Part shown: one piece after another, positions 25,356 to 35,139 of the stretch
Layout: each line of letters begins with the position of its first letter
How positions within the stretch are numbered: position 1 is the stretch's first letter
NCBI RefSeq assembly: GCF_018599195.1
Contig: NZ_JAHFVK010000001.1
Span: 744,001-808,000 of the forward strand
Direction of reading: 5' to 3'
DNA: 64,000 nucleotides
DNA from: Croceibacterium selenioxidans
GTDB lineage: Bacteria; Pseudomonadota; Alphaproteobacteria; Sphingomonadales; Sphingomonadaceae
The notes under the pieces: generated by a model
What the model was told of the DNA's origin: nothing
Seen by the model: the letters and a program-made list of their open reading frames with translations, nothing else
Database searches by the model: none
Translations under genes and position numbers: made by a program

Positions 25356-26065
25356 ATCAGGCCCTTGGCCCGCAAGGAAGCGTGGCCATCGCGGCCTATG
25401 ATCAGGTGATCGTGGACGACTATGCCGAGGTGGCGCCCCGCCTCGGCGATCTTTTGGGTCAACAGGATGTCCGCGCGGCTCGGCTCCGGGTTTCCGCTGG
25501 GGTGGTTATGCACGAGGATCAGCGCGGCCGCTCCGATGTCGAGGCCACGGCGGATCACCTCGCGCGGATGGACCGAAGCTTCGTCGAGCGAACCGTCGCC
25601 CACATGGTGGTCGAGAATCAGCCGATTCTGCGTGTTGAGATAGAGCACCCGGACGCGCTCGACCGTCAGGTGCGCCATGTCGATGGTCAGGTAGTCGAGC
25701 AGCGCCTGCCAGCTTCCCAGCACCGGCTTCTCGCGCACTTCGCTTCGGGCCATGCGCCGCGCGATCAGGGCGACGATCTTGAGCGCCCCGGCGCCGACGT
25801 CGCTGATACCCTTGACCTGCTTGAGCGCGCTGGGTTCAGCATCAAGCACCGCCGCCAGCGAGCCGAACCGGGCGAGCAGATCCTTGGCAATCGGCTTGGT
25901 GTCGACGCGAGGGAGGGCGGTGAACAGCAGGTACTCAAGCACCTCGTAATCGGCGAGCGCTTCGGCTCCGCCATCGAGCAGCCGCTGCCGCAATCGAGCG
26001 CGATGCCCGGCACTGTCGTGCGGTGCTTTCGCCTTCAAATCAGTCTCTTCGCCGGACAAATGCAA
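25352..26065 (-). CDS. radC: RadC family JAB/MPN-domain protein
   Basis: 237 residues. An N-terminal helix-hairpin-helix region (LKQVKGISDVGAGALKI) precedes the JAMM metalloprotease motif, with E in EASVHP, HNHPSGNPEPSRAD providing H-x-H and D ligands. RadC proteins are annotated in DNA repair, but the role is disputed; a metal-dependent isopeptidase-like or nuclease-associated activity is possible. Start is a TTG, which is uncertain. Confidence 0.9.
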   Translation of the reverse strand: MHLSGEETDLKAKAPHDSAGHRARLRQRLLDGGAEALADYEVLEYLLFTALPRVDTKPIAKDLLARFGSLAAVLDAEPSALKQVKGISDVGAGALKIVALIARRMARSEVREKPVLGSWQALLDYLTIDMAHLTVERVRVLYLNTQNRLILDHHVGDGSLDEASVHPREVIRRGLDIGAAALILVHNHPSGNPEPSRADILLTQKIAEAGRHLGIVVHDHLIIGRDGHASLRAKGLI

Positions 26066-26123
26066 CCCTCATGCGAGCTTCCTGCATTGCCTTTGCGAAG
26101 GCTTGCGCGCAAGTGTGCCGGCA

Positions 26124-29100
26124 ATGGCGACGCAAGCCGAGATTGAAGACCCGATATCCGAGCGCCCGCGTCGCCGCGTCGGCTGCTGGGTGCTGCTCGC
26201 CTTGGCGGCGCTACTTTCTCTCGGCGTTTTGATCGCGTGGATCAGCCGCGAGGACCTGGCTGACAGCCTGATATCCAGCGAACTGGCGAAGCGCGGCATC
26301 CAGGCGACCTACGAGATAGAAAGCATCAGCGGGCACCGCGAAGTGCTTCGCAACGTCGTCGTGGGCGATCCGAAGCGTCCAGACCTCACCATCGAGCGTG
26401 CGGAAGTAACGATCGGCTACGGCCTGTGGCTACCGCGTATCGAGAGCGTCCGGGTGGTTCGGCCCCGTCTGTTCGGCACCTACATCGACGGCAAGCTCAG
26501 CTTCGGCGCGCTTGATCCGCTGCTGTTCGAAGGCGAAAAACGCGCCTTTGAGTTTCCCGACATGCGTCTGACCTTGATCGATGGGCGGGCCTTGATCGAA
26601 GGGGATTATGGTCCTGTCGGGCTCAAGCTCGACGGCAAGGGCCACCTTCAGGGCGGCTTTAAGGGAGAACTCGGCGCTATGGCTCCGAGGCTCGCCGTTC
26701 CGGGATGCAGCCCGGTGCGCGCCACATTGTATGGCACCGTTGCGATCGAAGGTCGGCGTCCGGCGTTCAAGGGCCCGCTTCGATTGGGAGCGGTCTCTTG
26801 TCCGGATCAGCAGCTGCAATTGGCTCGTGCCGGATTCCAGGTCGATGTTCGGGCTGACGAGGCGTTTCAGGTGTTCGAGGGGCAACTGGGCCTCGATGTC
26901 GGCGCGACGCGTTTTGCGGCGACCCAGCTCTCAGGGCTCACGGGGACGAGTCGCTTCACCTGGCGCGACAACGGCCTGACCGCCCGTTACGAATTGGCCG
27001 GAAGCGGTCTCGCCTCGAGTCAGGCCGTCGCCGCGCGGCTCGAACTCGACGGCTCGCTGAGAGCCCGGAGAAACTTCGAGCGGATCGAGATCGAGACCCA
27101 GGTCGACGGCAGTGGCGTGGGTCTCGGGAGCGGGCTCGACGGCACCTTGGCCGATGCCGCGAAATCGGCCGGAGACACTCTCCTGGGTCCGCTGGTCGAA
27201 CAGGTAAGGCGCCAACTCGCAAGCCACCAAGGCGGCAACCGGCTGGTCGCCGATGTGACGGTCCGCCGCACCGGCGATCGCACCAGCGTCGTCGTTCCCG
27301 ACGCTTACTTGCGAGGCAGGGACGGGGCTACGTTGCTGTCGCTCTCCCGCTTCCAGTACGCGACCGGCGGCACCGAGGCCGTGCGGCTAGCTGGGAACTT
27401 CTCTACGGGTGGCGCGGGATTTCCCCGCATCGCCGGGCGGATGGAGCAGGACCCCAAGGGGGGCTTCGAACTGCGCCTCAGCATGGCCGAATACGCGGTG
27501 GGTTCGTCGCGGCTGGCGATCCCGCAACTAGCCCTGACGCGCAGGCAAAACGGCACTGTCGGTTTCGCCGGACAGATCATCGCGAGCGGCGCGCTTCCCG
27601 GAGGGCGGGCGGAGAGGTTGCTCATGCCGGTTTCGGGCAACTGGAGCCCCTCGGCAGGGCTCGCCTTGTGGCATGATTGTACGGAGCTTCGGTTCGAAGC
27701 CCTGCAGGTCGCCAACCTCACGTTCGGCCGCCATCGTCTCACCCTCTGCCCGGCGCGGGGCACGCCGATCGTTCGCTTCGGGAGCGGCGGGTTGCGTGTT
27801 GCTGCGGGCGCCCCCTCGCTGCAACTTGCGGGGCGGCTGGGAGAGACCCCGATCTCGATACGCTCCGGAGCCATCGGCTTTGCCTACCCCGGCGCGATAT
27901 CGGCGAAGCAGGTGTTGGTGTCGCTCGGACCGGCCGCCACGGCCTCAACTTTCGCGATCAGCGATCTCTCGGCTCAGGTCGACAAGGATATCGCGGGCAA
28001 GTTCACCGGTGCCGATATTCGGCTTAGTGCGGTCCAACTCGACCTTCTCGGAGCGGAAGGAAACTGGCGCTATGCCGATGGGCGCATGACCATCGGCGAT
28101 GCCCGGTTCCAATTGGTCGATCGGATCAATCCCGCGCGGTTCGAACCGTTGTCGGCTGAAGAAGCGGGTCTGGCGCTAATCGACAACCGCATCACCGCCG
28201 AGACTGTGCTGCGCGAACCGAAGAGCGGCCGCGAAGTGGCCCGGGTGGACCTCGTCCATAACCTGAACTCGGGCCGCGGCAACGCTGAATTGGCGGTGGT
28301 GGGACTGGTCTTCGACAGCGCGTTGCAGCCGCTCGATCTTACTCGCCGGGCCGAAGGCGTCATTGCCCTCGCGAAAGGCACTGTCACCGGGACCGGCCGG
28401 ATCGACTGGGACGAGCAAGGCATCACCAGCAGCGGTCGGTTCACGAGCGAATCTCTCGATTTCGCGGCGGCATTCGGTCCGGTGAAAGGGGCGTCGGGCA
28501 CGGTGGAGTTCACCGATCTCCTGGGCCTGACCACGGCGCCCAGCCAGAGCATCAGGGTCGCCTCGATCAACCCGGGGATCGAGATCAACGACGGGGAAAT
28601 CCGGTTCGCCCTTCACAATGGGGAGATCCTCGGCGTCGAGGGCGGATCATGGCCCTTCCTGGGCGGGACGCTGAGGCTCCAACCAGTCGAAATCCGTTTC
28701 GGCGTTCCCGAGGAGCGGCGCTACGTGCTCGAGATCGAAGGCCTTGATGCCAGCCGCTTCGTGGAGCGTATGGAGCTCAACAACATGGCGGCCACCGGGA
28801 CCTTTGACGGTACGGTGCCTCTGGTGTTCGATACCCTGGGCAACGGCCGTGTGGAGGGCGGACTGCTGACCTCCCGGCCACCGGGCGGCAACGTCTCCTA
28901 CGTTGGCGAGCTCACTTACGAGGATCTTGGCGCGGTTGCGAATCTTGCCTTCGATGCGCTCCGTTCCCTGGATTACCGCCAGATGCGAGTGCAGATGGAT
29001 GGCTCGCTGACCGGCGAAATCGTCACTCGCGTGCGGCTCGACGGCGTGAGCCAGGGAGTGGGAGCCAAGAAGAATCTCATCACCAATGCCATCGCCGGGC

Positions 29101-29336
29101 TGCCGATCAGGGTGGACGTCAACATTCGCGCGCCCTTCTATCAACTGATCGGAGTCTCGCGCTCTCTCTACGACCCAGCGGCCATTCGCGATCCGCGGGA
29201 AATCGGCCTGATCGATGCCCAGGGCAAACCGATCGAGCCCCGGAGCAACGGCACGCCGTCCGTTCCGGAGCCGCCAAAAGACCCAATCGCAGATGAAGCT
29301 GTCATTCAGCGCCGCGAAAGCGAGGAAATGCCATGA
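26124..29336 (+). CDS. ydbH: YdbH family AsmA-like intermembrane lipid-transport protein
   Basis: 1070 residues. One N-terminal transmembrane anchor (about 21-41) is followed by a very long beta-rich periplasmic region, as expected for the AsmA-like bridge proteins (YhdP, TamB, YdbH) that carry phospholipids from inner to outer membrane. The C-terminal DUF-type block (LGTLRLQPVE-like GGTLRLQPVEIRFG, GVGAKKNLITN, YDPAAIRDP) is typical for the YdbH branch. It is followed by ynbE (ATGA overlap) and ydbL, the same trio as in E. coli, which supports the identity strongly. Confidence 0.85.
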   Translation: MATQAEIEDPISERPRRRVGCWVLLALAALLSLGVLIAWISREDLADSLISSELAKRGIQATYEIESISGHREVLRNVVVGDPKRPDLTIERAEVTIGYGLWLPRIESVRVVRPRLFGTYIDGKLSFGALDPLLFEGEKRAFEFPDMRLTLIDGRALIEGDYGPVGLKLDGKGHLQGGFKGELGAMAPRLAVPGCSPVRATLYGTVAIEGRRPAFKGPLRLGAVSCPDQQLQLARAGFQVDVRADEAFQVFEGQLGLDVGATRFAATQLSGLTGTSRFTWRDNGLTARYELAGSGLASSQAVAARLELDGSLRARRNFERIEIETQVDGSGVGLGSGLDGTLADAAKSAGDTLLGPLVEQVRRQLASHQGGNRLVADVTVRRTGDRTSVVVPDAYLRGRDGATLLSLSRFQYATGGTEAVRLAGNFSTGGAGFPRIAGRMEQDPKGGFELRLSMAEYAVGSSRLAIPQLALTRRQNGTVGFAGQIIASGALPGGRAERLLMPVSGNWSPSAGLALWHDCTELRFEALQVANLTFGRHRLTLCPARGTPIVRFGSGGLRVAAGAPSLQLAGRLGETPISIRSGAIGFAYPGAISAKQVLVSLGPAATASTFAISDLSAQVDKDIAGKFTGADIRLSAVQLDLLGAEGNWRYADGRMTIGDARFQLVDRINPARFEPLSAEEAGLALIDNRITAETVLREPKSGREVARVDLVHNLNSGRGNAELAVVGLVFDSALQPLDLTRRAEGVIALAKGTVTGTGRIDWDEQGITSSGRFTSESLDFAAAFGPVKGASGTVEFTDLLGLTTAPSQSIRVASINPGIEINDGEIRFALHNGEILGVEGGSWPFLGGTLRLQPVEIRFGVPEERRYVLEIEGLDASRFVERMELNNMAATGTFDGTVPLVFDTLGNGRVEGGLLTSRPPGGNVSYVGELTYEDLGAVANLAFDALRSLDYRQMRVQMDGSLTGEIVTRVRLDGVSQGVGAKKNLITNAIAGLPIRVDVNIRAPFYQLIGVSRSLYDPAAIRDPREIGLIDAQGKPIEPRSNGTPSVPEPPKDPIADEAVIQRRESEEMP

Positions 29337-29578
29337 GAATTGCGAAATTGACCAAGCCCGCTGGCGCGGCGCATAAACCCCCGATGACGGGGAAGCGCAG
29401 GGCAATAGCGGGTGTGGTGGCGGTGCTGGGTTCGGCGCTGGCTGGGGGGTGCATCACTGTCGATGCGCCCGACAAGCCGATCGTGATCGAACTCAACATC
29501 AACATCACGCAGGAAGTGATTTACCGGCTGGCGACTGACGTCCAGCAGAACATTGACGATAACCCGGAGATTTTCTGA
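29333..29578 (+). CDS. ynbE: YnbE family lipoprotein
   Basis: 81 residues. The lipobox LAGGC places the lipidated cysteine at C40 and the mature protein (ITVDAPDKPIVIELNINITQ) is a short beta-strand-rich segment. In E. coli YnbE is an outer-membrane lipoprotein that stacks onto YdbH to complete the bridge. The signal is preceded by an unusually long N-terminus (about 22 residues); an internal ATG at residue 18 (MTGKRR) may be the true start. The gene overlaps ydbH by four bases. Confidence 0.85.
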   Translation: MRIAKLTKPAGAAHKPPMTGKRRAIAGVVAVLGSALAGGCITVDAPDKPIVIELNINITQEVIYRLATDVQQNIDDNPEIF

Positions 29579-29579
29579 C

Positions 29580-29975
29580 ATGGCCTCCTATTCGCAAAAC
29601 CTCGCCAAGACGCTGTTGGCAGGCCTGCTCGCGGCCGGTCTTGCCTTGCCCGCGCCCGCTTTCGCACAGCGGGATCCGGCTTACGAGGCCGCGCGCCAGG
29701 CAGGCCAGGTGGGCGAGAAGACCGACGGATATCTCGGTGTCGTTGGCGATCAGCCAGCCTCGATCCAGAAAATGGTCGCCGACATCAACATCAAGCGCCG
29801 CGCGAATTACGCGGAGCGGGCGCAAGCTCAAAACGCCACGTTGGAGGCCTATGCCCTGACGCAGGGATGCGTGCTCATTGGCCGAACCCAGCCCGGCGAA
29901 AAGTACCAGGCGCCCAACGGCACGTGGCAAACGCGGGGCGCGGGCGCTCCTCAGCGAGACGCACGCTGTCCCTGA
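29580..29975 (+). CDS. ydbL: YdbL family (DUF1318) periplasmic protein
   Basis: 131 residues with a signal peptide cleaved after AFA (about residue 29). The mature part (AYEAARQAGQVGEKTDGYLGV, QKMVADINIKRRANYAERA) is characteristic of YdbL, which modulates YdbH-YnbE assembly in E. coli. The ATG begins one base after the ynbE stop. It closes the three-gene operon. Confidence 0.85.
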   Translation: MASYSQNLAKTLLAGLLAAGLALPAPAFAQRDPAYEAARQAGQVGEKTDGYLGVVGDQPASIQKMVADINIKRRANYAERAQAQNATLEAYALTQGCVLIGRTQPGEKYQAPNGTWQTRGAGAPQRDARCP

Positions 29976-30067
29976 TCGCCCAACGTCGGGTCTCTCCGTG
30001 AAATCTTTCGGTGGAACGATCCGGTAAGTCGGGCTTTCTGCTCCCATAAGGGGGCGGTGGCTTAAGA

Positions 30068-31957
30068 ATGTCAGTTAAAACGTTAAATTCGGGTCGCGCC
30101 GATCTCCTCGTACAGAGCATCACGGACTACGCGATCTACATGCTCGACCCCGCGGGCATCGTGAGCAGCTGGAATGCCGGGGCGGAACGGCTCAAGGGTT
30201 ATAGTGCGTCCGAGATCATCGGGCAGCATTTCTCCCGCTTCTATACCGAAGAAGACCTTGCCAAGGGCATTCCTGCAACGGCTTTGAAGACCGCGCTCGA
30301 GGAGGGTCGGTTCGAGGCCGAAGGATGGCGACTTCGCCAGGATGGCTCTCGGTTCTGGGCCAACGTGGTTATCGACCCGATCCGAGATGAAGAAGGCCAG
30401 CATGTTGGCTTCGCCAAGGTCACTCGCGACTTGTCGGAACGCAAGGACGCCGACGAAGCGCTCCGTCAAAGCGAAGAGCGCTTTCGGCTCTTGGTGCAGT
30501 CGGTCACCGACTATGCGATCTACATGCTCGATCCTGCGGGCCGCGTGTCGAGCTGGAATGCCGGTGCCCAGCGTTTCAAAGGCTACCAGGAATGCGAGAT
30601 CATCGGCGAGCATTTCTCTCGCTTCTATCTCCCAGAGGACCGGGAGGCCGGCGTACCCGAACGCGCGCTCCGGACCGCCAAGGACGAAGGACGATTCGAG
30701 GCTGAAGGCTGGCGAGTACGCCAGGACGGGTCGCGCTTCTGGGCTCACGTCATCATCGACCCGATCCACGACGGCGGCGGCACCCTGATCGGCTTCACCA
30801 AGATCACCCGCGACCTGACCGAGCGGAAACGGTCGCAGGAGGCGTTGCAAAAATCTCAGGAACAGTTCTTCCAGGCACAGAAGATGGAAGCCATCGGCAA
30901 GCTGACCGGTGGCGTAGCGCATGACTTCAACAATATTCTCGCGGCGATCCTGGGAAGCCTCAGCCTGGCGCAACGCCGCCTTGCCGATGGCGCCGACATC
31001 ACGCGTTTCGTCGAAAACGCGATGCTTGCCGCTGAACGGGGCGCCTTGTTGAGCCAGCGGATGCTGGCTTTCGCGCGCAAGCAGGAACTGACGCTCGAGG
31101 CCGTCGATCTGCCCGATGCCGTCCGAAGCATGGCCGAGATGCTGCAGCGGACGATCGGGCCGGGAATCACTATCAGGACCGACTTCCCTCTCAAGCTCCC
31201 CCCAGCGCTGGCCGACAGGACCCAGCTGGAACTTGCGGTGATGAATCTCGTGGTCAATGCGCGCGACGCCCTGCCTGATGGGGGCGAGGTAAGAATATCG
31301 GCCGAGGAGGCGATTCTGCCCGATGCGGTCGGCGGCTATGTCCGTCTATCGGTTGTCGATCCGGGTGAGGGAATGACTGCCCGCACCTTGGCCCGGGCTA
31401 CCGAACCCTTCTTTACCACCAAGGGGGTCGGAAAGGGCACGGGTCTTGGGCTGTCGATGGTGCACGGTATGGTGGAACAGTGCGGTGGCCGGCTGCACAT
31501 CGAAAGCTCACCCGGCAAGGGAACAAAGGTCGAGATTCTCTTGCCCGTCGCCGAAGCGAGCTTTGAAGCCCCGGCCGTGCCTCAGGTCGTGAGGGAAGAA
31601 CCCTCGCCGGCACGGGCGCTGCGAATCCTCGCGGTCGACGACGACGAGATCGTTCTGCTCAATACGGCTACGATGTTGTCCGACATGGGTCACCAGGTCC
31701 AGCAAGCCGATTCCGGTTCGAGCGCCATGCTGCTTCTGGCCCGCGAAGATTTTGATCTGATGGTGACGGATTACGCGATGCCCAACATGACCGGAGGGGA
31801 GCTGGTGGAGAAGGCGATCGAAATTCGGCCCGATCTCAAGGTGATCGTCGTGTCCGGTTTTGCGGACCTGCCTGAAGGCGAAGAGCTGGATCGTCCGCGC
31901 CTCTCCAAACCGTTTACGGAGTTCGAGCTCGCCAGGACGATTGCCCAGACGGTGTGA
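30068..31957 (+). CDS. Hybrid sensor histidine kinase: PAS-PAS-HisKA-HATPase-receiver
   Basis: 629 residues, no transmembrane segment, so a cytoplasmic sensor. Two near-identical PAS/PAC modules (about 10-130 and 140-260, each with DYAIYMLDPAG and GRFEAEGWR) precede HisKA with phospho-acceptor H285 (GGVAHDFNNIL), an ATPase domain (VVNARDALPDGG, GKGTGLGLSMVHG) and a receiver with D568 (VTDYAMPN) and a lysine in RLSKPF. No separate response regulator is adjacent. The PAS ligand is unknown. It appears monocistronic. Confidence 0.9.
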   Translation: MSVKTLNSGRADLLVQSITDYAIYMLDPAGIVSSWNAGAERLKGYSASEIIGQHFSRFYTEEDLAKGIPATALKTALEEGRFEAEGWRLRQDGSRFWANVVIDPIRDEEGQHVGFAKVTRDLSERKDADEALRQSEERFRLLVQSVTDYAIYMLDPAGRVSSWNAGAQRFKGYQECEIIGEHFSRFYLPEDREAGVPERALRTAKDEGRFEAEGWRVRQDGSRFWAHVIIDPIHDGGGTLIGFTKITRDLTERKRSQEALQKSQEQFFQAQKMEAIGKLTGGVAHDFNNILAAILGSLSLAQRRLADGADITRFVENAMLAAERGALLSQRMLAFARKQELTLEAVDLPDAVRSMAEMLQRTIGPGITIRTDFPLKLPPALADRTQLELAVMNLVVNARDALPDGGEVRISAEEAILPDAVGGYVRLSVVDPGEGMTARTLARATEPFFTTKGVGKGTGLGLSMVHGMVEQCGGRLHIESSPGKGTKVEILLPVAEASFEAPAVPQVVREEPSPARALRILAVDDDEIVLLNTATMLSDMGHQVQQADSGSSAMLLLAREDFDLMVTDYAMPNMTGGELVEKAIEIRPDLKVIVVSGFADLPEGEELDRPRLSKPFTEFELARTIAQTV

Positions 31958-32119
31958 AACTGGCGAGGATTTCCGAGACTTACACGAACGGCGCACACCA
32001 TGCCGGGCGCTAGATCGCTAGCATCGGTTGACTCGGGCGGACCCCCTTTCTAAAGGGGCGGCGCCCTCGGCGGGCAGGTCTTTGCCTGTGTCGGAAACTC
32101 CAATCTAGCGGAGCCCAGC

Positions 32120-32437
32120 ATGAGCGACGAAACGCCCGAACGGGACCCCATCGGTGAGGATGCGCGGATTGACGCGCTCGGGGAGCGGCTGAAGGCCGCA
32201 CGCGAGCGGGAAGATCAGCGTAACCGGCCGCAAGTGCAGGGCGCGGACCCAGGCTACAAGCTTGGCAATCGCGTCCTGGCGGAATTGCTGGGGGGGATGC
32301 TCGGCGGTGCGGCGATTGGTTGGGTAATCGACCAGTTTGCCGGAACATCGCCCTGGGGTCTGTTGGTAATGCTGTTCCTCGGGACGGTCGTTGCCTTCAG
32401 GAACATAATCCGGATTTCCAGCCGGCGTCCCGACTGA
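32120..32437 (+). CDS. atpI: AtpI/AtpZ family protein (ATP synthase protein I)
   Basis: 105 residues. A charged N-terminal half (RLKAARERED) is followed by two hydrophobic helices with LLGGMLGGAAIGWVID and GLLVMLFLGTVVAFRN, the AtpZ/AtpI pattern. It assists c-ring assembly or Mg2+ handling for the ATP synthase. It is first gene of the F0 operon, 60 nt before atpB. Confidence 0.9.
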   Translation: MSDETPERDPIGEDARIDALGERLKAAREREDQRNRPQVQGADPGYKLGNRVLAELLGGMLGGAAIGWVIDQFAGTSPWGLLVMLFLGTVVAFRNIIRISSRRPD

Positions 32438-32497
32438 TCCTGCAATTGGGTCGGCCAGTGGGCGCCGCGTTCGCAATGTTAAGGGACACGTAGACAA

Positions 32498-33283
32498 GTG
32501 GCAGCCGAAGCCAAAGTCGATCCGATGCACCAGTTCACCATCGAGCCGCTGTTCGGTTCGGGGAATTGGGAGATTGCGGGCTACAACATTGCGTTCACCA
32601 ACAGCGCTTTGTGGATGGCGATCTCCGCCGTCGCGTTGTGGATCTTCGTCGCGGGCGGCATGAAGCGTCAGCTGGTGCCTGGCCGCTGGCAGATGGCGGT
32701 CGAGACTTTCACCGGCTTCATCGACGACCTGCTGGCTGCCAACGTCGGCAAGGCCGGCAAGAAGTACGTGCCGTACATCTTCTCGCTGTTCATGTTCATC
32801 CTGTTTGCGAACATGCTCGGCCTTCTGCCGCTGGGGGTCGTGGGGCTGCATGCCTTTACCTTCACCAGCCACTTCACCGTCACCGGTATCCTTGCGATCC
32901 TGAGCTTCTCGATCGTGCTGATCGTCGGGTTCTGGCGCCATGGCCTGCACTTCTTCTCGCTGTTCGTGCCGCATGGCACGCCGATCTGGCTGCTGTGGCT
33001 GATCCCGGTGATCGAGCTGATCTCGTTCCTGGTGCGGCCGTTCAGCCTCGGACTGCGACTGTTCGTGGCGATGATGGCCGGGCACGTGTTGCTTGAAGTG
33101 CTGTCTAGCTTCGTCATCGACAGCAGCAATGCAGGCGCCGGTTGGGGTGTCTTTATCGGTATCCCGAGTTTCATCCTGATGGTGGCGATTTGCGCTCTCG
33201 AAGTGCTGGTCGCCGGCATCCAGGCTTACGTCTTCGCGTTGTTGACCTCGCTGTACATCAACGACGCCGAAAACCTTCACTGA
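32498..33283 (+). CDS. atpB: F0F1 ATP synthase subunit a
   Basis: 261 residues with five or six transmembrane helices. The essential channel arginine is R187 in SLGLRLFVAMMAGH. N-terminal DPMHQFTIEPLFG is typical of alphaproteobacterial subunit a. It forms the proton half-channels next to the c-ring. The start is GTG. Confidence 0.95.
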   Translation: MAAEAKVDPMHQFTIEPLFGSGNWEIAGYNIAFTNSALWMAISAVALWIFVAGGMKRQLVPGRWQMAVETFTGFIDDLLAANVGKAGKKYVPYIFSLFMFILFANMLGLLPLGVVGLHAFTFTSHFTVTGILAILSFSIVLIVGFWRHGLHFFSLFVPHGTPIWLLWLIPVIELISFLVRPFSLGLRLFVAMMAGHVLLEVLSSFVIDSSNAGAGWGVFIGIPSFILMVAICALEVLVAGIQAYVFALLTSLYINDAENLH

Positions 33284-33317
33284 GTGATTTCAACGAGTTT
33301 CGAAAAGGAGTTTTGAC

Positions 33318-33545
33318 ATGGACATGGAAGCAGCCAAGCTGGTCGGCGCCGGCCTCGCGGCAATCGGTGCGGGCATGGCCGCCATCGGTGTGGGTAACGT
33401 CTTCGGATCGTTCCTCGAAGGCGCGCTGCGCAACCCGGGCGCGGCCGATGGCCAGCAGGGCCGTCTGTTCATCGGTTTCGCCGCGGCGGAACTGCTGGGC
33501 CTGCTCGCGTTCGTCGTCTCGATGATCCTGATCTTCGTCGCCTGA
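33318..33545 (+). CDS. atpE: F0F1 ATP synthase subunit c
   Basis: 75 residues, two helices joined by the polar RNPGA loop. The proton-carrying carboxylate is E58 (GFAAAELLGLLAF). No sodium-binding signature is seen, so a proton-coupled rotor is inferred. AAAGGAG precedes the ATG. Confidence 0.95.
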   Translation: MDMEAAKLVGAGLAAIGAGMAAIGVGNVFGSFLEGALRNPGAADGQQGRLFIGFAAAELLGLLAFVVSMILIFVA

Positions 33546-33580
33546 CGATCTGACGACTTGACTGACTGCCGGAAGCTCCG

Positions 33581-34075
33581 ATGCCACAGATAGCGCAACT
33601 TGCCGAAACCTACTCCAGCCAGATCTTCTGGTTGCTGATCATCTTCGGCCTGGTGTTCTTCATCGTGGGTCGGGGCATGGTGCCCAAGGTGATGGACACC
33701 GTCGCACAGCGCGACCGGCAGATTTCGGACGACCTCGCCGCGGCGCAAGCCGCGCGCGATGCGGCCGATGAACAGGAAGCGGCCTGGCGCAAGCGCGAGA
33801 GTGAAAATCGCGCTGAAGCCCAAGCCCTGGTCGCTCAGGCCAAGGCGGAAGCCGCGGCCAAGACCGAGAAGAAGCTGGCAACTGCGCAGAAGAAGGTCGA
33901 CGCCCGGCTGACCGAGGCTGAGGAGCGGATTTCCGCCGCTCGCAGTGCGGCAACCGCGGAGATCGAAGCTGTCGCCAGCGAAGCGGCGCAGGACATCATT
34001 ACCCGTCTTGCCGGAGTGAAGGTCACCAAGACCTCCATTTCTGCTGCTGTGAAGAAGGCGCTTGCCAATGGCTAA
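33581..34075 (+). CDS. F0F1 ATP synthase subunit b'
   Basis: 164 residues. An N-terminal membrane helix (IFWLLIIFGLVFFIVG) continues into a long charged coiled coil. Position upstream of a second b-type gene and the short N-terminus (MPQIAQLAETYSSQIFW) identify it as the b' (AtpG-type) peripheral-stalk subunit of alphaproteobacteria. Its 3' end overlaps atpF by eight bases. Confidence 0.9.
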   Translation: MPQIAQLAETYSSQIFWLLIIFGLVFFIVGRGMVPKVMDTVAQRDRQISDDLAAAQAARDAADEQEAAWRKRESENRAEAQALVAQAKAEAAAKTEKKLATAQKKVDARLTEAEERISAARSAATAEIEAVASEAAQDIITRLAGVKVTKTSISAAVKKALANG

Positions 34076-34631
34076 TCCCGCAGCCGACCACGAACTCCAC
34101 GCGACCGTCGAGCATGATGCCGGCGGTCACGGAGGGGCGCATGCCGAACCCGTAGCGTTCGGCTTTGTCGGACCCGGAGCCTGGGTCAGCCTGGCGATGC
34201 TGGTATTTATCGGCATCCTCGTCTGGAAGGGCGTGCCGAAGCTGATCACCGGCGGGCTCGACGCCAAGATCGTCGCCATTCGCGAACAGCTCGACGAAGC
34301 CAAGAAACTCCGTGCCGAGGCTGAGGCGTTGCGCGCGGAATATGCTGCCAAGATCGCCAATGCCGAGAAAGATGCGGCGGCGATGATCGATCACGCGAAG
34401 ACTGAATCCGAGGCGATCGTCGCCAAGGCCGAAGCCGACGCTAAGGCCATGATCGGACGCCGCGAACGCATGGCTGAAGACAAGATCGCCGGTGCCGAGC
34501 GGGCCGCGGTCGATGAACTTCGTGCCAAGGCTGCCCGTGCGGCGACCGAGGCCGCTCGCGGGCTGATCGCCGCGAAGCACGATGCCGAGGCCGACCGCAA
34601 GCTGGTCGACGAGGCGATTTCCTCGCTTTGA
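34068..34631 (+). CDS. atpF: F0F1 ATP synthase subunit b
   Basis: 187 residues. A histidine-rich N-terminal extension (EHDAGGHGGAHAEP) precedes the membrane helix (WVSLAMLVFIGILVW) and a coiled-coil stalk. The ATG at 34068 is chosen; a TTG two codons earlier is possible. It is the last F0 gene, and the F1 operon (atpHAGDC) is elsewhere, as is normal in this class. Confidence 0.92.
   Translation: MANPAADHELHATVEHDAGGHGGAHAEPVAFGFVGPGAWVSLAMLVFIGILVWKGVPKLITGGLDAKIVAIREQLDEAKKLRAEAEALRAEYAAKIANAEKDAAAMIDHAKTESEAIVAKAEADAKAMIGRRERMAEDKIAGAERAAVDELRAKAARAATEAARGLIAAKHDAEADRKLVDEAISSL

Positions 34632-35139
<508 letters not shown>

Noticed and set aside
30000-30068. EcfG-type promoter before the hybrid kinase
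   Set aside because: GGAAC is present near 30013 but no CGTT follows at 16-17 bases.
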